The notes under the pieces were generated by a model. It was not told where the DNA came from. It worked only from the letters and a program-made list of their open reading frames with translations, and ran no database searches. A DNA stretch of 19,346 bases from an uncultured Bacteroidota bacterium (lineage in GTDB: Bacteria > Bacteroidota > Bacteroidia > Bacteroidales > CAIWKO01): contig CALGYY010000184.1 of assembly GCA_937934705.1 (NCBI GenBank), forward strand, positions 1 through 19,346. The letters run 5' to 3'. Position numbers and translations under genes: made by a program. Below are positions 13,869 through 19,346 of this stretch, in pieces; the first letter of the stretch is position 1; each line of letters opens with the position of its first letter.

Positions 13869-15827
13869 TTATGACTGCTTTTTTCTGAGTTTAAAAAGAA
13901 AATATAGCCCGATCAGAGCCACCGCACCAATCCAGGTAATCAGAATGTTCCCGGGAGTTGTTTCAGCTGGATCCTTCAGAGGAGTGGTTTCGCCACTTAG
14001 CACAAAACCCGCCCAATAATATGGATCTGAGGTTTGTCCTTTGTCTTTCGAAAGGATTTCAAGTTTGGCATTCCGCAGAGCGACATTCTTTGATAATCCT
14101 CCGGCGATTCCGGAGTAAAAAGATTGCATCAGAGCTGAGGTTTCCTTTTCATCGACATCCCAAAGGGAATAAACCAGTGACGGGCATCCGGCATAGTTAA
14201 AAGCGTAGGCCAGTGAGATCATCCCTTCGCCACGGCTGAAATTTCCTTTTCCTGTTGCACAGCTGCCTAAAACAGTCAATTCAGCATCCAGATCCATCTG
14301 GTAAATGGATGACGCATAAAGATAGGGTTCGGAGGAGGAGTCACAGCTCTCCCATGCGAAGACGATTCTTGATTTGAGAGGATCATCAGCATCTGCTATT
14401 GAATGGGAGGCCAGGTGAATGATGCTGTAATTGGGGGCTTCTGCGATAAAGCGCTTCAGTGTTGCATTCTGATTGGTATAAACCTCTCCTTTGAAATCTC
14501 CGCTGATTTCCTCCAGAACGCGCTGTGAGAATCGTTGTTCAGGTAAGGACAAATAAACACTGTCGGTGAAAGAAGGACAGTTCTTCCGGATCGAGTCCTT
14601 CATACTGATTGAAAAACCAGGAGCAAATGCAATCATTTCCTTGTTGCTTTCTGTAAACTTTCTATCCTTTGAACGGTGATCAAGTAATGCCGTGCTTGGA
14701 CTCAGGGAAAAACAAAAACGTTTGATCAGGAAACGCATTTCGCTGTATGATCCCTGTTGCAGTGTATCTGAAATGAGCGCATCAAAAGGAAGTTCATTCA
14801 GCTCTCCGTCTGGTATCAGGCGGATAAAATGCGTTCTCCGTAACAAGGGTTCTGCCGGCCGGAAGATGCGCTTATACACGTCATAGGAGGCAAGGGCAAA
14901 AAGGCCGGGATCCGCTGTCTCAATCGATTTCCTGAATCGCGCAAAAGAGGCTCTGCAGGAAGAATCGTAGGGAATCCGCGTCCAATATCTGCTTTGATTG
15001 GTAATGACAAAAAGAAAAATTGCCGAATCTCCTGCAAAGTATTCCATCAATGCCTGATCAGACCCCAGAATTTTCTGAATCCCGGCGGGATGATCACCCG
15101 GATTCTGATAAATCAAACGCATCTGATCGGGCAGTATCCCGGAGAAGTGGAACTGTAAAGAGTCAGCACTGTTTTGCAAGCGGCTGAGGCTATCGTTCAG
15201 TTCACGAAGTTTCAGTGCGTCATTCTGGTCTGAGGCCATAAGCCTGTCGATCCTGCTTTTGAGAACAAATATTTTTGCATTAAGGTTTTTCCAGTGCATC
15301 AGAAAATCTCTGAAGGGACCTTCCCTGATTTGCATTTCTGCTGTCCGCACTGCCTCCGCCAACATCAGTGTTCTGCTTTTCTCCACGAGCAGGAAGGATT
15401 CATCGAGGTAAACCAGATCGCCCTTCACCCCATATAAATCATATCCGAGTTCTATGGCCCTTTCGTATCGCTGATGAAGATACCTGACCAGAACCATCCG
15501 GGATGCAGAATTCCTCAGCTGTCCCAGAAGAGTATCTGTCATAGAAAGTAACTCCCTGCATAGCTGATATGAGTAATGCAGGTGCACGGTATCCTGAAAA
15601 TTCAGCTTCTGCAACAAGAGGTCTGCCCTGATATAGTACTGGTAAGACTCTAGCAGGAGTCCCTGCTGCCGAAGTAACCTGGCTTCCCGTGCCAGGGATT
15701 CAGCCTCCATGAAGTCATTGTGCTGCAATGTACCGCTAATATCTCCGGCGCGAGCGCCCGGCACCGCAAGGAACTGCAGAAAAAGCAGAGGAAGAATGAA
15801 GAATATAGTCTGTGCAGTTCTTGTCAT
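13869..15827 (-). CDS. Membrane-anchored CHAT-domain peptidase
   Basis: This 652-residue protein has a signal peptide (about 1-27, ending GARAG). A helical region of about 35-235 (LAREARLLRQQGLLLESYQYYIRA and later coiled helices) probably forms TPR-like repeats. The CHAT (caspase HetF associated with TPRs) domain spans about 255-615. Family markers are RLIPDGELNELPFDALI (336-352), the catalytic-type H475 in IIHLASHS, C523 in LTVLGSCATGKG, SLWDVDEKET, and DPYYWAGFVLSG. A membrane helix at the C-terminus (about 627-645) with tail KLRKKQS would anchor it in the inner membrane with the CHAT domain in the periplasm. CHAT enzymes are caspase-related cysteine peptidases that process partner proteins. 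It follows the unknown secreted gene by 37 bases, and the Lys-rich ORF lies behind it. Confidence 0.93.
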   Translation of the reverse strand: MTRTAQTIFFILPLLFLQFLAVPGARAGDISGTLQHNDFMEAESLAREARLLRQQGLLLESYQYYIRADLLLQKLNFQDTVHLHYSYQLCRELLSMTDTLLGQLRNSASRMVLVRYLHQRYERAIELGYDLYGVKGDLVYLDESFLLVEKSRTLMLAEAVRTAEMQIREGPFRDFLMHWKNLNAKIFVLKSRIDRLMASDQNDALKLRELNDSLSRLQNSADSLQFHFSGILPDQMRLIYQNPGDHPAGIQKILGSDQALMEYFAGDSAIFLFVITNQSRYWTRIPYDSSCRASFARFRKSIETADPGLFALASYDVYKRIFRPAEPLLRRTHFIRLIPDGELNELPFDALISDTLQQGSYSEMRFLIKRFCFSLSPSTALLDHRSKDRKFTESNKEMIAFAPGFSISMKDSIRKNCPSFTDSVYLSLPEQRFSQRVLEEISGDFKGEVYTNQNATLKRFIAEAPNYSIIHLASHSIADADDPLKSRIVFAWESCDSSSEPYLYASSIYQMDLDAELTVLGSCATGKGNFSRGEGMISLAYAFNYAGCPSLVYSLWDVDEKETSALMQSFYSGIAGGLSKNVALRNAKLEILSKDKGQTSDPYYWAGFVLSGETTPLKDPAETTPGNILITWIGAVALIGLYFLFKLRKKQS

Positions 15828-15864
15828 GAGCCGAAGTTCATGACGCTAAGATACAAAATGGCGG

Positions 15865-16566
15865 TCAGTTGGTCATCAGCAGGCAATGATTCTCTTTATT
15901 CCCGCTATTCCGGACCTCAATCCTGTACTGAACGGTTGATGAAGGTGTAACTTTCACATAACAATTGTCAATGTTTTTCAGGTCACTTGCAATGAGCCTG
16001 CCCCTGGAATCATAAAGAAAGAGATCCATAAGCGTATTGCCATTCCCCATCACGAACACCTCGGCAACCTCACTGCCAACAAAAGTGGCCCATATTTTCA
16101 CGCTTCCTTCTGATTCGATGAGGTATTCCTGGACGAGCGGGCTGAATTTTCTTCCCCTGGGAAGCCCTTCTTTCTCTTTCACCTGCAGTCGTGTTCTTTC
16201 TGCCATTGCGACCACCAGGCTATCGCTTCCTGCCATTTTTACTGCATCGCCGAGCAATTCATAAGGATCCAGTTCAATGTCTTTTGCCCCTGCCTGAAAG
16301 GATTTTTCCTGCGATCGGTTAAAGATAATGCTGTCGGGGGTAAGATCTCCCTTAACCGGGTACTCACCCAGGGTCTGAGCTGCGGCGATCAGGAATAACG
16401 GATCCTGCAAAGTATATCCCATACGGGCCAGTTGGTGTGCCACCGAAACCATTTTCAGCGCTTCATACTGTGGTTCATCAGCCGGTTTTCTGTCTTTTTG
16501 TGCAGATACTTCCACATTAATAAAAAGAATCAGAAATATTAATAATAACGATCTCTGTGTATTCAT
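15865..16566 (-). CDS. Secreted protein of unknown function with C-terminal beta domain
   Basis: This 233-residue protein has a signal peptide (1-22, ending EVSAQ). A helical section of about 33-130 (YEALKMVSVAHQLARMGYT, DPLFLIAAAQTLGEYP, DPYELLGDAVKMA) is followed by a basic segment GLPRGRKF. The C-terminal beta-rich domain (about 145-233; WATFVGSEVAEVFVMGNG, MDLFLYDSRGRLIASD, then VQYRIEVRNSG) resembles bacterial pre-peptidase C-terminal (PPC-like) domains in strand pattern; this is a likeness only. No catalytic motif is seen. It lies 8 bases after the SanA-like gene and 37 bases before the CHAT gene. That placement suggests a partner or substrate of the CHAT peptidase, but does not show it. 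Confidence 0.75.
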   Translation of the reverse strand: MNTQRSLLLIFLILFINVEVSAQKDRKPADEPQYEALKMVSVAHQLARMGYTLQDPLFLIAAAQTLGEYPVKGDLTPDSIIFNRSQEKSFQAGAKDIELDPYELLGDAVKMAGSDSLVVAMAERTRLQVKEKEGLPRGRKFSPLVQEYLIESEGSVKIWATFVGSEVAEVFVMGNGNTLMDLFLYDSRGRLIASDLKNIDNCYVKVTPSSTVQYRIEVRNSGNKENHCLLMTN

Positions 16567-16574
16567 AATCCGGT

Positions 16575-17729
16575 TTATTTCAGGTCAGATTCTGCACTTT
16601 CCTGATCATCACCAATATGAATTGGATCACCCAAAAAACGGGGTTGTTTGTTCAACAGATAAAGATCAAGAAAAACGTTAACCCTGGCCAGCATTTCCCT
16701 GGTTTTTGTTTTAAATCCGCTGTAATATCCAACATCTTTTGCATTGTAGCCGATGGCCTCGATGCCATGTGCCCTTGCGATATAGATGGCGCGCTCATTC
16801 TGAAACAACTGCGAAACAAAAGTATAGCGCTTTTGCCCAAACACCTTCCAGGCCCGGATGACCGAATCGAACGTCCTGAAACCTGCGTAATCGGGATAAA
16901 TCACGCTATCCGGAACTCCTTGCCGGATGAGCTCTGCCTTCATCTCTTTGGGTTCATTGTAGGATTTGGTTCCATTGTCGCCACTCAGGATGACATATCG
17001 GATCTTCCGGGCTTTGTAGAGCTCTGCGACTGCCTCGATTCTGTATTTAAAGTACAGATTGGTGCTTCCGTTGGCCAGCTTGCTGCTGGTCCCCGGGACT
17101 AGTGCGACCATGTTCTCAGGCACCTTTGAGATATCATCATAAATATATTCTGCTGTAGACCAGGAGATCCTCCAGTTTGTGTAGAAGACCAGGAGAATGA
17201 GCAAGGTGAGTGTAAAGGAAAAGAAGGCCCAGAGGCGGCGCTGCCATATGGGGAGGCGGGTTGTAACGCCTTCGGGAGAGGCGCAGGCCTCTTTCAGTCT
17301 GAAGTACCTGAGCCCATAGTACCAGAATCTCACGGATGAAAGGAAAAGCGGCAGTCCCATGATCAGGTAGAACAAGCCGATCAGTGCCGGATCCAGTGCA
17401 CCCGAATAACGGAGTAACACGCCTGAGGCAATCATCAGCAGCATCAGGATATAAGACCTGACAGAGAAGAAGGCGAAAATGCAGGGTTTATCCGATTTCA
17501 GTCTGAAAATCCTTAATACATAGCGTAAAGAGATACGTGCAAAAAGAATCCACCAAAATATGAATCCTGCCAGTGAAGCGATCATCAGCACAAAACGCAA
17601 CGGCAGGCCAGAGCCTTCCAGAAGAGAAAATCCCCGGTAAAAAAGGATACCTGCCGCTGAGGTCCATACAAGTGCGGCCAGGAAAATCAGCACCCTTCGG
17701 GGCACACCAGGCTTGAGTGATTGTTGCAC
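16575..17729 (-). CDS. SanA/YdcF-type DUF218 protein with a long multi-helix membrane N-terminus
   Basis: This is a 384-residue membrane protein. Residues about 207-365 are a DUF218 domain of the SanA (envelope barrier, vancomycin exclusion) subgroup: VALVPGTSSK, NLYFKYRIEAVAELYKA, ILSGDNG (247-253), NEPKEM, DYAGFRTFDSVIRA (280-292), and a late DLYLLNKQPRFLGDP. E. coli SanA is about 240 residues with one membrane helix. Here about 190 N-terminal residues precede the domain and contain five predicted membrane helices (about 13-34, 45-66, 88-106, 113-135, 167-185), the last of which corresponds to the normal SanA anchor. SanA biochemistry is unresolved; a link to peptidoglycan or envelope precursors is the usual view. 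It is tightly packed between the TonB_C gene (7-base gap) and the unknown secreted gene (8-base gap). Confidence 0.88.
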   Translation of the reverse strand: MQQSLKPGVPRRVLIFLAALVWTSAAGILFYRGFSLLEGSGLPLRFVLMIASLAGFIFWWILFARISLRYVLRIFRLKSDKPCIFAFFSVRSYILMLLMIASGVLLRYSGALDPALIGLFYLIMGLPLFLSSVRFWYYGLRYFRLKEACASPEGVTTRLPIWQRRLWAFFSFTLTLLILLVFYTNWRISWSTAEYIYDDISKVPENMVALVPGTSSKLANGSTNLYFKYRIEAVAELYKARKIRYVILSGDNGTKSYNEPKEMKAELIRQGVPDSVIYPDYAGFRTFDSVIRAWKVFGQKRYTFVSQLFQNERAIYIARAHGIEAIGYNAKDVGYYSGFKTKTREMLARVNVFLDLYLLNKQPRFLGDPIHIGDDQESAESDLK

Positions 17730-17736
17730 GCTGTGT

Positions 17737-18138
17737 TTATTTCTCGATTTTCAGTTCGGGGCGGGGAATGGCTTTCACATTTATAGTGATGATCATGTTG
17801 GAGCGGATGACAACACCGTTGGAAACAGCAGGTGAGAACTTCAAACCTCCAATCAGCCGGGCCACCTCTTCGTCCACCCCATATCCAACGCCGCTCAAAA
17901 CAACAATATTGGACAAACTGGAGTCAGGCATTACATCATAACTCAGCATTACGCTGCCATACACCCTTTTGTCAAGGGCTGCCTGAGGATACTTCAGGTT
18001 AATGTTGAAATATTCCTGGAGAGCAACATCCCCCTTGGGGTAATGAGCCTGCTGGGTCTGAACAACCTGAAAATTGCCCTGGGCAAAAAGGGCTGTCCCT
18101 GCCAACGAAATCAATATGCAAAGAATAAACTTTTTCAT
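17737..18138 (-). CDS. Exported TonB C-terminal-domain protein
   Basis: This 133-residue protein has a signal peptide (1-20, ending LFAQ). A single TonB C-terminal domain lies at about 50-126 (YPQAALDKRVYGSVMLSYDV, then GYGVDEEVARLIGGLKFSPA, then IRSNMIITINVK). Classical TonB has an uncleaved N-terminal anchor and a long proline-rich linker to contact ExbB/ExbD and span the periplasm; both are missing here. The protein is probably soluble in the periplasm and unlikely to transduce energy by itself. The gene opens the run of four tightly spaced genes ending with the CHAT peptidase. There are 80 bases between it and the OmpA-family stop at 18219, with T-rich stretches but no clear hairpin, so read-through from upstream is possible. 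Confidence 0.88.
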   Translation of the reverse strand: MKKFILCILISLAGTALFAQGNFQVVQTQQAHYPKGDVALQEYFNINLKYPQAALDKRVYGSVMLSYDVMPDSSLSNIVVLSGVGYGVDEEVARLIGGLKFSPAVSNGVVIRSNMIITINVKAIPRPELKIEK

Positions 18139-18218
18139 GCTGGAAAATTTTGGGTTTATACTTCTGACATTAGATAAGTAAGCAAAAAAAAGGGCCGGTC
18201 AAAGCAAAAAACATTCCG

Positions 18219-19346
18219 TTATTTCTCGATGATCACGAACTCAGTCCTTCTGTTTTTGGATCTGCCATCGGGTGTATCGTTAGAAGCAACAGGCTTCTCT
18301 TCTCCGAAACCACGGTACAGAAGCCTGCTTCCCGAGATCCCTTTCTCCATGATATATTCATACACCGAGCGAGCCCTGTCGGTGGACAGTTTAAGATTGT
18401 CTTCATCTTTACCTACATTATCAGTGTGCCCTTCAATGGAAACTTTGATATTCGGGTTTTCCTGAAGGAAAACGATAAATCCGTCAAGAACACTCCTTGA
18501 TTCATCGTTCAACTCGGCACTGTTAGTGGCAAAATAGATGTCGTTCAAGCGATAAGATTTTCCGACTTCTATAGGCTTGATCTCAAAATCAATCTTTACA
18601 GGTTCGGGGGGGATAAGACTATCTTCGACTGCAATATACTTTGATTCATAGGCATAATCATCTTTCTTCACTGTCATGATGTAATCGTTCCTGAACACAA
18701 TGGCAGCCACGTACTTTCCTGTAACACTGTCGACCGGAATTTCCGTTATCTTCTTTGTTTTAACGTTCATGATTTCCACCCGGGTCTTGGTGGGCTCTTT
18801 GTGGTCCTCCTGTGACACCTCACCCTTGATCAGAAAAACCTGTTCCGGCCTTGCTGCCTCGTACAGATCGAAACTGTATACATCATAGCCCCCCGGTCCG
18901 TTAAGTTTATTCGTTGTAAAATAGCCTGTCATACCGTTTGTGCTGACAAAAAAACCGGACTCATCAGATTCAGTATTGATAGGATAGCCGATATTGAGCG
19001 GTTTGGACCACTGTCCATCCTCTTTTTTCTTCGAGAAAAAGATATCGAGTCCTCCAAGTCCTGCGTGCCCCGCTCCGCCGCCTTCCAGTGCATCGCCTGA
19101 TGAGAAGTACAGGGTCTGACTGTCGGTGTGGATAAAGGGTGTTTTTTCCTCGCCGGCAGTATTGATCACAGGACCGAGGTTCTCCGGTTCAGTCCATTTT
19201 CCGTCTTCAGACTTGCGGGTCACCCAGATATCGCCGGCACCGAAACCACCGGGCCTGTCGCTGACAAAATAGAGGGTTTTCCCGTCAGACGATACGCTGG
19301 GCATCGTTTCCCATGTCTTGGGACCGTTGATGCCCGGCACCGGAAC
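18219..19346 (-). CDS. OmpA-family protein with PD40 propeller and regulatory-like domain (5' end outside the window)
   Basis: The 3' 376 codons are present and the frame stays open to the window edge. PD40/WD40-like propeller repeats (SVSSDGKTLYFVSDRPGG, DIWVTRKSEDGKW, YFSSGDA, DIFFSKKKEDGQW, GFFVSTNGMTGYFTTN) are followed by a carboxypeptidase-regulatory-like domain (IKGEVSQEDHKEPTKTRVEI, VDSVTGKYVAAIVF). A C-terminal OmpA peptidoglycan-binding domain follows, with DIYFATNSAEL, GHTDN (304-308, counting from the GTG at 19340), LSTDRA with R322, and SKNRRTEF. The HTD Asp and LSxxRA Arg that bind diaminopimelate are kept. The order propeller-CRD-OmpA is that of PorE, a T9SS envelope protein, but many paralogues share it, so PorE identity is not claimed. 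The in-frame GTG at 19340 lies mid-repeat and is not the start. Confidence 0.92.
   Translation of the reverse strand, partial: VPVPGINGPKTWETMPSVSSDGKTLYFVSDRPGGFGAGDIWVTRKSEDGKWTEPENLGPVINTAGEEKTPFIHTDSQTLYFSSGDALEGGGAGHAGLGGLDIFFSKKKEDGQWSKPLNIGYPINTESDESGFFVSTNGMTGYFTTNKLNGPGGYDVYSFDLYEAARPEQVFLIKGEVSQEDHKEPTKTRVEIMNVKTKKITEIPVDSVTGKYVAAIVFRNDYIMTVKKDDYAYESKYIAVEDSLIPPEPVKIDFEIKPIEVGKSYRLNDIYFATNSAELNDESRSVLDGFIVFLQENPNIKVSIEGHTDNVGKDEDNLKLSTDRARSVYEYIMEKGISGSRLLYRGFGEEKPVASNDTPDGRSKNRRTEFVIIEK

Noticed and set aside
13700..13888. 62-residue Phe-rich ORF on the plus strand
   Set aside because: It starts in the terminator of the sigma operon and is the complement of the Lys-rich ORF; its Phe runs are the reverse of Lys codons.
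16617..17102. 161-residue ORF on the plus strand
   Set aside because: It is antisense to the conserved DUF218 domain of the SanA-like gene.
7418..18138. Type III-E CRISPR (Craspase) locus
   Set aside because: The CHAT plus sigma factor combination recalls it, but there is no repeat-spacer array, no Cas7-11 effector and no cas1/cas2 in the window, and the CHAT protein is exported.
18170..18218. Terminator after the OmpA-family gene
   Set aside because: T-rich stretches are present on the minus strand but no stable stem precedes them.
19338..19340. GTG as start of the OmpA-family gene
   Set aside because: The frame stays open to the window edge and the codon lies inside a PD40 repeat, so the true start is outside.

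Overview
The window reads as a chromosomal segment of a Bacteroidota (Bacteroidetes) bacterium. The evidence is a C-terminal type IX secretion (T9SS) sorting domain on a large M4 peptidase, carboxypeptidase-regulatory-like/TonB-plug proteins, a PD40/OmpA envelope protein, Bacteroidota-type -7 promoter motifs (TAnnTTTG), a TatC with a long Cys-containing first periplasmic loop, and little obvious Shine-Dalgarno sequence. The lineage below phylum cannot be fixed from what I can see.

Layout: (i) 1-535 is the end of an rRNA operon: 3' part of 23S, 5S, and a strong terminator. (ii) 566-2513 (-) is a two-gene unit of a plug-only TonB-receptor-like protein followed by a secreted protein with a carboxypeptidase-regulatory-like domain. 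(iii) 2730-3830 (+) is tatA-tatC, followed by a 1154-residue secreted M4 metallopeptidase (3919-7383). It converges on the next unit across a perfect 17-bp inverted repeat that serves as a two-way terminator. (iv) 7418-11199 (-) is an operon of a secreted caspase-family peptidase followed by a trypsin-like (HtrA-type) serine peptidase, with a good Bacteroidota promoter in front. (v) 11373-11795 (-) encodes a small Tyr-rich secreted protein. (vi) 11796-12386 is a 591-base divergent intergenic region. (vii) 12387-13693 (+) is an ECF sigma factor plus a membrane protein that looks like an anti-sigma factor with periplasmic TPRs. (viii) 13727-18138 (-) is a tight run of a secreted TonB_C-domain protein, a SanA/DUF218 membrane protein, a secreted protein of unknown function, a membrane-anchored CHAT peptidase, and a previously easy-to-miss 33-residue Lys-rich ORF. 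(ix) 18219-19346 (-) is the 3' part of a PD40-CRD-OmpA envelope protein gene running off the edge.

The most interesting region is 7.4-18.1 kb. Three peptidase families linked to proteolytic signalling (caspase C14, trypsin S1C, CHAT) surround an ECF sigma/anti-sigma-like pair. All three peptidases carry export signals, and the anti-sigma-like protein would place its TPRs on the same side of the inner membrane as the CHAT domain. A periplasmic proteolytic pathway controlling the sigma factor is a testable inference, not something the sequence proves.
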